A stretch of DNA of 10,297 bases from an uncultured Acetobacter sp. (GCF_937875265.1 NZ_CALLXM010000001.1:1-10297); one strand, 5' to 3'. Shown: positions 1-7,226, counted from the first letter of the stretch. A program made the numbers and translations. Notes: generated from the sequence alone by a model not told the origin.

Positions 1-1245
1 ACCCTGCGGTTCAGCCGGGTGCGTGATCTTGGCGGGCTGGATGTGCCTGCGCAGGAGAGCGTGGCACTCCTGGAAAAGCTGGGCTTTGAAGTTCAGGAAC
101 AGACAGACACGCATGTCCGCGCCAGTGTGCCGTCCTGGCGCAACGATATTGCCCAGAAGCCTGTTCTGTCACAGGGCAGGGATCTGACTGCTGATCAGGC
201 TGCCCGTGCCGCAGAAGGTGTGGAGCAGATTGAAGCCGAGAGCGACTTGGTAGAAGAAGTGCTGCGCCTAAAGGGATTGGACGCTGTGCCGGCTGTACCG
301 CTGCCGTCCGTCAGTGTGGTGCCGGGTGTTGCACTCACGCCGCGTCAGGTGCGCACGTCCCGTGCCCGCCGGGTGCTGGCTGCGCGTGGACTGGTGGAAA
401 CGGTCGGTTTCTCCTTTGTCTCGCATGAAGATGCGTTGCGGTTTGGTGGCGCGCCGGACTCCCTGCGTCTGCTGAACCCCATTGCATCTGATCTTAACCA
501 GATGCGCCCGACACCGATGGTTAATCTGGTCGCCGCTAGCCAGCGGAATGCTGCGCGTGGCTGGGCGGATATTGGCCTGTTTGAAATTGGGGCCCGGTTC
601 TCGGAAGAGGGACAGCAGCAGATTGCCGCTGGCCTGCGTTCTGGCCATACGGCCCGTTATCCGGGGCAGGCCAGCACGGGTGTTTCCCTGTGGGCTGCCA
701 AGGCTGATGCGTTAGAGCTGCTCACACAGCTTGGTGTGGCAGTTGAAGGTCTGAGTGCCACGCCGGATGCGCCGTCCTGGTATCATCCGGGTCGGTCGGG
801 CGTGCTGCGTCAGGGGCCGAAAATGGTTCTCGGATATTTTGGTGAGCTCCATCCGTCTCTGCTTCAGGCAGAAGGTATTGATGTACCGGTGGTGGGTTTT
901 GAAATCCTTCTGGATGCTGTGCCGGAACCTAAGCGTCGCCGGAAAGCTGCACCGAAGCTCTCTGCATTCCAGCCGGTGCGCCGTGACTTTGCCTTTGTGG
1001 TGGCCCGTGATGTGCCGGGTGATAAACTGCTGAAGGCTGTAAAGGGTGCGGACCGCGTTCTGGTCTCCGATGTTAGCCTGTTTGACCTGTATGAAGGTGA
1101 GCATGTGCCGGAAGGTCACCGTTCCATGGGGGTAGAAGTCACCCTGCAGCCCGTGGACAAAAGCCTGACGGATGCGGAGTTGGAAGCCGTTTCCGAGCGT
1201 ATTGTTGCCGCTGTAACCAAGGCGACGGGAGCTACCCTGCGCTAA
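1..1245 (+). CDS. pheT: Phenylalanyl-tRNA synthetase beta subunit, C-terminal half (5'-truncated by window)
   Basis: PheT pairs with PheS in the alpha2-beta2 enzyme that charges tRNA-Phe in the cytoplasm. The frame is open from base 1, so the N-terminal tRNA-binding and B3/B4 domains lie outside the window. 414 residues remain. Fragment residues 1 to about 95 are the B5 domain, with VPSWRND and then DLVEEV; the acidic residues of these two motifs match the Mg2+ ligands known in the family. The catalytic-like core follows (NPIASDLNQMRP; SQRNAARGWADIGLFEIG). Residues about 320 to 414 are the FDX-ACB anticodon-binding domain (FQPVRRDFAFVV, SLFDLYEG, GHRSMGVEVTLQ). Odd point: about 27 extra residues (fragment 51-77) separate the two metal-ligand motifs. 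No terminator follows, and pstS starts 10 nt downstream, so read-through is likely. Identification is firm. Confidence 0.97.
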   Translation, partial: TLRFSRVRDLGGLDVPAQESVALLEKLGFEVQEQTDTHVRASVPSWRNDIAQKPVLSQGRDLTADQAARAAEGVEQIEAESDLVEEVLRLKGLDAVPAVPLPSVSVVPGVALTPRQVRTSRARRVLAARGLVETVGFSFVSHEDALRFGGAPDSLRLLNPIASDLNQMRPTPMVNLVAASQRNAARGWADIGLFEIGARFSEEGQQQIAAGLRSGHTARYPGQASTGVSLWAAKADALELLTQLGVAVEGLSATPDAPSWYHPGRSGVLRQGPKMVLGYFGELHPSLLQAEGIDVPVVGFEILLDAVPEPKRRRKAAPKLSAFQPVRRDFAFVVARDVPGDKLLKAVKGADRVLVSDVSLFDLYEGEHVPEGHRSMGVEVTLQPVDKSLTDAELEAVSERIVAAVTKATGATLR

Positions 1246-1255
1246 GCAGGGGGCT

Positions 1256-2347
1256 ATGCCAGAAATTTTCATGTATAGAGTAGCAGCCGCAGATATGACG
1301 CATCTGACAAAATTTCTGAAGCCAGGGGCGAAACTGGCGCTGCTTTCAATCCCGCTGCTTCTATGCTGCCCCAAAGGACTGCGGGCGGAGGAAATTACCG
1401 GGGCGGGATCCAGTTTTGCGGCCCCGCTTTACCAAGCATGGTCCGCAGCATCGTCAGAGAGCACCGGGGTGCGGGTCAATTATCAGACCATCGGCTCTGG
1501 GGCCGGGCAGAACATGGTGCTGGCTGGTACGGTGGATTTCGGGGCATCAGATGCCCCGATGGCCCCGGAAAAGCTGGAAGCCGGGCATCTGATGCAGTTT
1601 CCCACAGGCATCGGCGGCATTGTGGTGATTGTGAATGTTCCAGGGGTACCGGATGGCGGATTACGGCTTACAGGCCCTGTGTTGGCGGGCTTGTATGATG
1701 GTAGTATCAGCACATGGAATGATCCGCGTATCGTTGCGCTCAATCCTGACCTTAAATTGCCGGATTTATCAGTAGCTCCTCTGCACCGGGCTGATGGATC
1801 TGGAACGACTTTTGTGTTTACAGATTATCTGGGCCGGGTTTCTCCTGAGTGGAGTAAGGCTGTCGGGCGCGGAACGTCTGTCGACTGGCCCGCAGGTTCT
1901 GGCACGCGTGGGAATGATGGGATTGCCTCCTACGTTGCTAACACCGAGGGGAGCATAGGCTATGTGGAATACGCCTACGCCGAGCGTAACCATTTGCCTA
2001 TGGTCCAGTTACAGAACAAGGCTGGAGATTTTGTAACGGCTTCGGCTGATAGTTTCGCCAAAGCTGCTGAAGCAGCCGTTTGGGATGAAAAATCCCTGAC
2101 TGCGGCCTTATCTGATACCAAAGGTGAGGGCGCCTGGCCGATTGTGACCACAACCTATGTTCTGGTACCTCAGAGTTCTTCTGGTACGGAGCATGGGCAA
2201 GCAGTCAGGGTTTTCTTTCGCTGGGGTCTTACAAATGGTGAGTCTGCCAGCCGTCAGCTGGACTATGTACCAATTCCGGCACGCGTAAAAACTATGGCGT
2301 TGGAGCGATTGGATGCGCTTGTGCGCCAGACGCCGCCTAACGACTGA
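1256..2347 (+). CDS. pstS: PstS-type periplasmic phosphate-binding protein
   Basis: This is the solute-binding component of the high-affinity phosphate ABC transporter, acting in the periplasm. Residues 1-44 form a Sec signal peptide with a basic n-region and the core LALLSIPLLLCC, probably cleaved after LRA44. Family motifs follow in order: GAGSSFAAPLY (49-59), TIGSGAGQ (78-85), FGASDAPM (95-102), HRADGSGTTF (177-186, phosphate-contacting loop), TSVDWPAG and EGSIGYVEYAYA (231-242). Length, 363 residues, is slightly above the usual 340-350 because of the N-terminus. The start is uncertain. The ATG at 1256 has AGGGGG only 2 nt upstream, which is too close to be ideal. The ATG at 1295 (MTHLTKF) gives a more standard signal peptide but has no clear ribosome site. 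No pstC, pstA, pstB or phoU follows; a terminator closes the unit. No convincing Pho box was seen upstream. Confidence 0.94.
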   Translation: MPEIFMYRVAAADMTHLTKFLKPGAKLALLSIPLLLCCPKGLRAEEITGAGSSFAAPLYQAWSAASSESTGVRVNYQTIGSGAGQNMVLAGTVDFGASDAPMAPEKLEAGHLMQFPTGIGGIVVIVNVPGVPDGGLRLTGPVLAGLYDGSISTWNDPRIVALNPDLKLPDLSVAPLHRADGSGTTFVFTDYLGRVSPEWSKAVGRGTSVDWPAGSGTRGNDGIASYVANTEGSIGYVEYAYAERNHLPMVQLQNKAGDFVTASADSFAKAAEAAVWDEKSLTAALSDTKGEGAWPIVTTTYVLVPQSSSGTEHGQAVRVFFRWGLTNGESASRQLDYVPIPARVKTMALERLDALVRQTPPND

Positions 2348-2412
2348 GTATTGGTACTCTGCTTTGTCAAAAGACTACGCGGCAAACTGGATTTGAATTT
2401 ACGAATGGAAGA

Positions 2413-2450
2413 GGGCGGACACAGGCTGGTGTCCGCCCTTTTTTGTTTTT
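2413..2450 (+). terminator. Rho-independent terminator after pstS
   Basis: A perfect 10-bp GC-rich stem (GGGCGGACAC at 2413-2422 with GTGTCCGCCC at 2429-2438) encloses a 6-nt loop and is followed by T6, G, T5. It ends the pheT-pstS transcript. Read on the other strand the same hairpin is followed only by TCTTCC, so it could weakly stop transcription arriving from the convergent Hint gene, but the U-tract is poor in that direction. Confidence 0.93.
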
Positions 2451-2456
2451 AGATTA

Positions 2457-2487
2457 CGTGCTGCCGTGCTGCCGTGCTGCCGTGCTG
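2457..2487. repeat. Tandem 8-bp repeat, about 3.9 copies
   Basis: The unit CGTGCTGC is repeated at 2457, 2465 and 2473, with a fourth copy at 2481 that matches 7 of 8 bases. It lies in the spacer between the convergent pstS and Hint genes, 40 bp beyond the Hint stop codon, and lies outside both genes. Such short exact arrays can change copy number by slipped-strand replication; here that would alter only the spacing of the 3' regions. Confidence 0.9.
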
Positions 2488-2526
2488 ACAGCGGTCAGGC
2501 AGGAGAGAGCGTAAGTAGCGTTTACC

Positions 2527-5160
2527 TCAGGCGGAAGCTGCCATACGGGAGGTGGGAATGGTTGCCTGCGTTTTCTGCACTTCGGCGTTCATGTCATACG
2601 GGCCAGCGGCAAGAACCTGCACGGCCAGCAGCCGGTCGCCGGAGGATGCAGCCGGAGTGAGCGGCAGAGGAGCGCTCCCATTGGTCCAGCGGCAGGCTTG
2701 GGTTTCCAGCGTGTGCCAGCCGGAGAGCGTGTTGTCTGTCAGGTGGCCGGTCAGGTCATGAGACGAACCAGCTTCGACACAGGTCAGGGCACCGACAAGC
2801 ACACCGAGCGCCCGGCGGTCATCCACAAACGGGCCGATGCTATCAGAGGGGCGGCTTGTGCGGGAAACCAGAGAAACATCCGTCACACCGGGCGGAATGA
2901 GGAACAGGCTGCGGTTCTGCACGGTGCGCAGGGGCCGTAGCTGTGTGCCTGTCGGGGTAAGCAGATGCAGGTTTGCGTCCTGTGTTGTCTGGCGCGGTGC
3001 GGTCTGGGCCAGCAGGCCAAGTGCGTGGGCGCGAGCAGCCAAAGTGTTGAACAGCGGCTCAACATCCTGACGTGCTGTAGTCAGGGTGGCTGCACTATCC
3101 TGCTCCCATGTTTTCGGTGCTGAAGGGAAACGGGCCAGCTGGCCGGGCTGGGAGAAGCTGCGGCGGTTGCCGGTATCCAGATAGCTTTCGGTCAGCGCAC
3201 CGCTGGCGCGGATGACGGCATGCTGCTCCGTTTCAATGTGGAAGCACTCATACTGGCTGATTGTCAGATCATAGAAAATGGATGCGCCATTGACCAGCAT
3301 GCGCACGGGGATAAACTTGCCCTCAAAATACAGGCAGTGTTCCGGCGTTACGAGCAGATCCTGAAACGGCACGCCATCTGTAAGAGCGTTTTTCAGGATA
3401 CGCACTGGGCGGCCAGCCTCATCCGGGGCCAGACCGGGCTGCACCGTCACGGGGCGTTTGCCAACCCAGATGATGTCCCGCAATTCCGCATGGCCTTTGT
3501 CATAGGTCATGATCCGGTCACCAATGCGGAGATCTTCCACGCGCTTCAGAGCATCTTCGGCTTCAATCAGCGCGCCGGGCAGGAAGCAGATCACGGCTTC
3601 CAGCATCAGCGTGCCGTTATCCCCGTTGCCCAGCGTCAGATGTGATGTGTCTGACGAGGTAAATGTCAGAGTGTAGCTTGTCTGGCCGTATGTGATGGTC
3701 GCGGCACTATCGGTCACGCTGAGAGTGGCTGTTCCATCATTGGAAAGGGATGACAGATCCAGCGTGTTGCCAATTGTGAAGTTAGTCAGGGTGGCGGAAA
3801 ATGAGGAAAGGGACTGAAGGGCCAGTTTGCCGGTATTATCGCCAAACGTAATGGTTTCTGTGGAGGGCGCTGCGCCGTCCAGCACCAAAGAAGCCCCGCT
3901 TGTAATGGTCACATTCTGGTAGGACTGGTTGCCGGAAAGCGTCCATGCCCCCGCGACTGTCATGGTCTGGAAGTTTTGCGCGCCGTCAAACGTGCCGGAA
4001 CCGGAGAGGTTGACCGTGTTGGTGCCGCCACCGCCATCCACCGTGCCCGTGATGACCGAGCCGGTCTGGATGTTCAGTGTGTCATTACCATCTCCCAGCA
4101 GAATGGCGTCCGTGGTGCCGGAAATGGTGCCGGAGTTTGTAATGGTGTCATCCAAATCGTCATTGATATGGATGCCGTACCCGTCCAGCCCCTGAATGGT
4201 GCCATCATTAACCAGTGTTGTGGCGTTCGGTGCATAGCCCTGACTGCTGTTATCAATCAGGATACCGTTCTGTGCTCCGCTAATCAGTGCGCCTTTGTGG
4301 TTGGTAATGCTCCCGCCACCCAATGCCAGACCTTCACTGGTATTGGGGTAGCCATCGCTGCCACTGCCGCCGGCACCCGTGCCCTTAATGGTCCCGTAAT
4401 TGTCGATAACGGAGTACCCGTCGATATCAACGCCATCTCCGTCACCCGTACCGGAATTATCATATGCCCCGGTAATGGTGCCGTAATTGGTAACCGTCCC
4501 GGTGCCATCCGAGCCAACGCCTGAGCCATCCCGGCCCGTAATCTCACCGCCAGCTTCATTGAGCACCACAACATCCGTGCTGCTGGTAATGCCGTGGCGG
4601 GCTGCGGAAATAGTCCCGGAATTGTTGACCGTGCCGGAATGATCCTGAAAATCGATGCCATCATTCTTGGTGGCGCCGTTTGCACCAGCCGCATAAATCG
4701 TGCCAGCGTTGTTAATAACGGCGTTTTCACCGGGGCGAACGGCATCTGCATCCGTTGATTCGATAACGCCGGTGGCGGTGTTAGTAATGGTAATGCTTGA
4801 AGCTGTTGCCAGTGAGTCAAAATCGATGGCCTGACCATCGGTGGTTGAATCGATCGTGCCGCTGTTGGTTAGTAAGATAGTGGCGGAGGGCATGTCCGCA
4901 TCAATGCGCATACCGTCATCCGAGCCTTCGATGGTCCCGGAATTGTTGATGGTCAGCTTCGTCCCGGAAGTTTTAGCCGCGGCGCCAGCTGCCGTGGCAT
5001 CAATTCCGCGCTTGCCGGTGGACTTAAGGGTACCGCTGTTTTCGATGTCGAGTGTGTTAATGGAATCCAGATCAACAGAAACCGTCGTCTTGCTGGTGCT
5101 GATGCTTTTCTGGTTTGAATACGTCTGGTCAGAATCAAGGGTAACCGTGTTGCTGCTCAC
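2527..5160 (-). CDS. Large repeat protein with Hint_2-type domain (NSGTI-repeat passenger)
   Basis: No precise function is recognised. From the chosen start it is 877 residues. Residues 40 to about 370 hold a dozen irregular NSGTI-type repeats, as in beta-helical surface proteins, ending near an RTX-like GDGNDTLNI (356-364). A Ser/Thr-rich beta stretch runs to about 517. A Hint domain spans about 523-677: block A Cys525 in VICFLPGALIEAE, VEDLRIGDRIMTYD, IIWVGKRPV, block B TPEHCLYF (His608), and the ESYLDTGNR signature (658-666). The last 200 residues resemble the C-terminal region often found after Hint_2 domains in acetic acid bacteria. No terminal HN pair is seen, so self-cleavage at Cys525 is possible but protein splicing is not expected. 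There is no signal peptide and no C-terminal beta-barrel. Start: GTG at 5160 with TGAGGA 8 nt upstream; the frame also allows GTG at 5175 or TTG at 5199, with weaker sites. It ends in TGA at 2527. Confidence 0.86.
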   Translation of the reverse strand: MSSNTVTLDSDQTYSNQKSISTSKTTVSVDLDSINTLDIENSGTLKSTGKRGIDATAAGAAAKTSGTKLTINNSGTIEGSDDGMRIDADMPSATILLTNSGTIDSTTDGQAIDFDSLATASSITITNTATGVIESTDADAVRPGENAVINNAGTIYAAGANGATKNDGIDFQDHSGTVNNSGTISAARHGITSSTDVVVLNEAGGEITGRDGSGVGSDGTGTVTNYGTITGAYDNSGTGDGDGVDIDGYSVIDNYGTIKGTGAGGSGSDGYPNTSEGLALGGGSITNHKGALISGAQNGILIDNSSQGYAPNATTLVNDGTIQGLDGYGIHINDDLDDTITNSGTISGTTDAILLGDGNDTLNIQTGSVITGTVDGGGGTNTVNLSGSGTFDGAQNFQTMTVAGAWTLSGNQSYQNVTITSGASLVLDGAAPSTETITFGDNTGKLALQSLSSFSATLTNFTIGNTLDLSSLSNDGTATLSVTDSAATITYGQTSYTLTFTSSDTSHLTLGNGDNGTLMLEAVICFLPGALIEAEDALKRVEDLRIGDRIMTYDKGHAELRDIIWVGKRPVTVQPGLAPDEAGRPVRILKNALTDGVPFQDLLVTPEHCLYFEGKFIPVRMLVNGASIFYDLTISQYECFHIETEQHAVIRASGALTESYLDTGNRRSFSQPGQLARFPSAPKTWEQDSAATLTTARQDVEPLFNTLAARAHALGLLAQTAPRQTTQDANLHLLTPTGTQLRPLRTVQNRSLFLIPPGVTDVSLVSRTSRPSDSIGPFVDDRRALGVLVGALTCVEAGSSHDLTGHLTDNTLSGWHTLETQACRWTNGSAPLPLTPAASSGDRLLAVQVLAAGPYDMNAEVQKTQATIPTSRMAASA
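4051..5040 (-). repeat. Region encoding irregular NSGTI repeats
   Basis: Within the Hint protein, about 12 repeats share the pattern [NTE]-x-G-[TAE]-[IL], usually followed by two or three residues, a Gly or Asp turn and a hydrophobic pair such as GI, AI or AV. Examples are NSGTIEG, NSGTIDS, NNAGTIYA, NSGTISA, NYGTITG, NYGTIKG, NDGTIQG and NSGTISG. The spacing from repeat to repeat varies from about 22 to 34 residues, which fits stacked coils of a beta-helix with loops of different length. The DNA copies have diverged, so this is an old protein repeat rather than a recent DNA duplication. Confidence 0.8.
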
Positions 5161-5297
5161 GTCAGGCGTCCTCACTGGCTGGAGAACCCCCTGTAGCAAT
5201 TTTGTTTTTTTAAGACAGAGCCAGGCGGCGGTAAGCGTTATGCTTTAACAAAACCTTAGTACTGGCCACTTCTGGCGGTCTGGGTTTACTCGATCAT

Positions 5298-5319
5298 AAA
5301 GGCCTTTCAAGGGATTATA
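5298..5319 (-). promoter_or_regulatory. Possible -10 box and start-site palindrome for the Hint gene
   Basis: On the - strand a perfect TATAAT occupies 5319-5314. Seven bases downstream, where transcription would begin, lies the perfect 10-bp palindrome AAAGGCCTTT (5307-5298), a position suited to a repressor. No -35 hexamer resembling TTGACA is present at 16-18 bp spacing, so the promoter would be weak or activator-dependent. It would give a leader of about 147 nt before the GTG at 5160. This is a motif match only. Confidence 0.3.
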
Positions 5320-5358
5320 CGCGGTCATCCCGGGCTCATCCCGCTTTTGTCCCGCCTT

Positions 5359-5381
5359 TCATCCACAGATTCTGTGGATAA
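5359..5381. promoter_or_regulatory. Opposed pair of DnaA-box-like sites in a perfect dyad
   Basis: The - strand carries TTATCCACA (5381-5373), a perfect match to the strongest DnaA-box sequence known from Escherichia coli. The + strand carries TCATCCACA (5359-5367), one mismatch away. The two form a 9-bp perfect inverted repeat with a single central base (ATCCACAGA, T, TCTGTGGAT). The site lies about 55 bp upstream of the candidate -10 box of the Hint gene. It is not followed by a T tract on either strand, so it is not a terminator. DnaA binding is an inference; one dyad does not make an origin. Confidence 0.4.
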
Positions 5382-5477
5382 CAAAATATGGGGGAGCAGT
5401 AGGGATGGCCCGAAGGGAAGAGGCCGACTGTAGGAAATGCTCGGATATGGGCAAGAACGGAATGTCTCAGAGGTTTT

Positions 5478-7214
5478 CTAGTGCAGCCACACCTGTGAGA
5501 AAAAGAGCTTATTAACCTGAGTATAAAAGAAATTTTTCAAGCGCGGTGAGGTCAGGATCACATCATCCTTTTCAATCACCGGGGCGACAGGAGCCTGTTC
5601 CATGACCAGATGATCAACCTGCCGCCAGAGTTCATCCGTCTGGTGCTGGGTGAGGGATACATCTGTTTTGGCGCGTTCCATTAGAGCCTGAATGCGCTTG
5701 TTACAAAAACCAGGAATGTTGATGGAACTATCCGAATTGGGATGGAAGTTCTCGCACCCCAGAAGATCATCCAGAAAATTGGAAGGTGAGGGGTAATCCG
5801 CCGACCAGTCTTTCAGGGCGATCTGCACATGGTTGGCCGAGTTCTGCATGTAATTGAATGCCATAGAACTGCTGAGCGGGCGCAATGTGGCCTGATACCC
5901 AATGCTTTGCAGCATGTCGCGCAGCCATGTGCCCATGGCGTAATCAATACTCGTATTGGCCGTAATCAGCGTGACACGCTGCCCGGCGGTGCCGCTCTCC
6001 TGCACCAGAGCACGGGCCTTTTCCAGATCAGGCGCGGACCATTGCGTGGCCGGCGCGGTGGGCGAGGCCCCCCGTGTGTAAAAGCACTGATCAGACGCGA
6101 CGGGGAATGAAGACGGCAGCATTCCGCACAGGGGCCGGGCAATACCGGGGCCGCCATACAGAATGACCATCGCTTTGCGGTTCAGGGCGTAGTTTACGGC
6201 CTGCCGGGCTTTAAGCTGGTTGAACGGTGGCAGATTAACGTTCATGGGCAGGAAATACATCGCCGGGTGCCGCTCGACATGGGTTTGCGCTGTAAAGCGG
6301 CTGCCCAGTTCGCCCAGCCTGTCCATGGGGACGGTATCGGCCATCCAGTCATACTGACCATTTTCCACAGCGGTGACCGCAGCTTCATCCGGAATACCGA
6401 AACTGTACTCTATGTGGTCCGGGTAGCCGTCTGGCTGGGCTTGTGCATCCCACACCCGGAAATACGGGTTGCGGTCCAGATGGAGGAATTTGTTCGGGTC
6501 ATACGCCGTGACCTGATACGGCCCGGTGCCGGGAATGAGTGCGTTGCCAATATCATGGTCCGGTGTGCCCGCAGGCAGAATGACGGCATGCGTAAAAGCC
6601 AGCTTTTGCAGAAATTCCGTATCAGGCCGGGCAAGATGGAAGGTGACGGTGCGATGCGTCGGGTCTTCCGTAATGCCTTCTTTTAGTGTGCAACTGGCAG
6701 GCGCGCTCAGGCAGGTATCAGCTCCGGCAATGGCGGAATAGAAAGATCCTGCTGTGGGTGAGCCGACCCGGAAAATGCGCCGGAAGGAGGCTGCAACATC
6801 CGCTGTGGTCAGCTTCTGGCCGTTTGAAAAATGGATATCTGGCCGGAGTGTGAACACGTAAGTCAGGCCACCATCCTGCGGGGCAGGGAGGGTTTCAGCC
6901 AGATCGGCCACGACATCATTACCTCCGAGGCCGGTAACTTTGCGGAAGGTCGTCAGCCCGTCATACACCACAGCGTACAGGTTGATGTATTTGCTGGTGT
7001 AGTTGATCTGCGGGTCCAGCGTGCCGCCCGAAGCCCCGGCGACCAGCCGCAGTGTGCCGCCCCGATGGGCGGCAAGTATTTTGGGGGAGGTCTCAACAAC
7101 GGGCTCAGCCGTGGCCGGGGTTATGCTGGCCGCCGTTATCAGGCCAGCCAGCATAACAGAAGCAGAAAGAGGACGATGCACGCGCGGAGGCCGCAGTCTG
7201 TGGAAGGCGCGCAT
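5478..7214 (-). CDS. ABC transporter substrate-binding protein, family 5 (peptide/nickel type)
   Basis: A periplasmic solute-binding protein of the SBP_bac_5 (OppA/DppA-like) family, 578 residues. Residues 1-36 are a Sec signal peptide (basic n-region, core ASVMLAGLITAAS, cleavage after ATA36). Family landmarks are LDPQINYTS (66-74), the segment around FTLRPDIHFSNGQ (121-133) with TTADVAASF, GTGPYQV (229-235), RQAVNYALNRKAMV (337-350) and DWSADYPSPSNFLDDLL (469-485). The six cysteines fall in three close pairs (168/175, 363/377, 487/504), suggesting three disulfides. The ligand cannot be read from sequence; oligopeptides are the usual one. No permease or ATPase gene is adjacent, so it is an orphan or serves a transporter encoded elsewhere. 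The ATG at 7214 has GAGGG 9 nt upstream, and that site overlaps the TGA of the gene before it, which points to translational coupling. Confidence 0.93.
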   Translation of the reverse strand: MRAFHRLRPPRVHRPLSASVMLAGLITAASITPATAEPVVETSPKILAAHRGGTLRLVAGASGGTLDPQINYTSKYINLYAVVYDGLTTFRKVTGLGGNDVVADLAETLPAPQDGGLTYVFTLRPDIHFSNGQKLTTADVAASFRRIFRVGSPTAGSFYSAIAGADTCLSAPASCTLKEGITEDPTHRTVTFHLARPDTEFLQKLAFTHAVILPAGTPDHDIGNALIPGTGPYQVTAYDPNKFLHLDRNPYFRVWDAQAQPDGYPDHIEYSFGIPDEAAVTAVENGQYDWMADTVPMDRLGELGSRFTAQTHVERHPAMYFLPMNVNLPPFNQLKARQAVNYALNRKAMVILYGGPGIARPLCGMLPSSFPVASDQCFYTRGASPTAPATQWSAPDLEKARALVQESGTAGQRVTLITANTSIDYAMGTWLRDMLQSIGYQATLRPLSSSMAFNYMQNSANHVQIALKDWSADYPSPSNFLDDLLGCENFHPNSDSSINIPGFCNKRIQALMERAKTDVSLTQHQTDELWRQVDHLVMEQAPVAPVIEKDDVILTSPRLKNFFYTQVNKLFFSQVWLH

Positions 7215-7226
7215 CCTTAAATACCC

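Larger units (their letters stand above)
5161..5477. other. Intergenic region upstream of the Hint gene
   Basis: This stretch separates the 3' end of the ABC binding-protein gene from the 5' end of the Hint gene, both on the - strand. I find no credible gene in it. It contains an A/T-rich tract at 5201-5213, the palindrome AAAGGCCTTT at 5298-5307, a TATAAT on the - strand at 5314-5319, two TCATCCCG direct repeats 11 bp apart (5325 and 5336), and the opposed DnaA-box-like pair at 5359-5381. No rho-independent terminator for the binding-protein gene is visible. The - strand frame of the Hint gene stays open to 5244, so a few extra N-terminal codons are possible. Confidence 0.7.

Noticed and set aside
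1364..1372. Lipobox (LLLCC) in PstS making it a lipoprotein
   Set aside because: The residues before the cysteines are Leu rather than small residues, and a signal peptidase I site (LRA/EE) follows a few residues later.
3976..4524. Long + strand open frame (182 codons) opposite the Hint gene; similar ones at 4841-5248 and 3220-3645
   Set aside because: They are antisense to a clearly coding, repeat-rich frame; their products show no motifs, and their residue composition mirrors the complementary repeats.
4051..5040. CRISPR-like repeats
   Set aside because: The repeats are degenerate at DNA level, unevenly spaced and in frame within a coding sequence.
5361..5379. Hairpin terminator for the binding-protein gene
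   Set aside because: The dyad has a single central base, a modest stem and no T tract on either strand.
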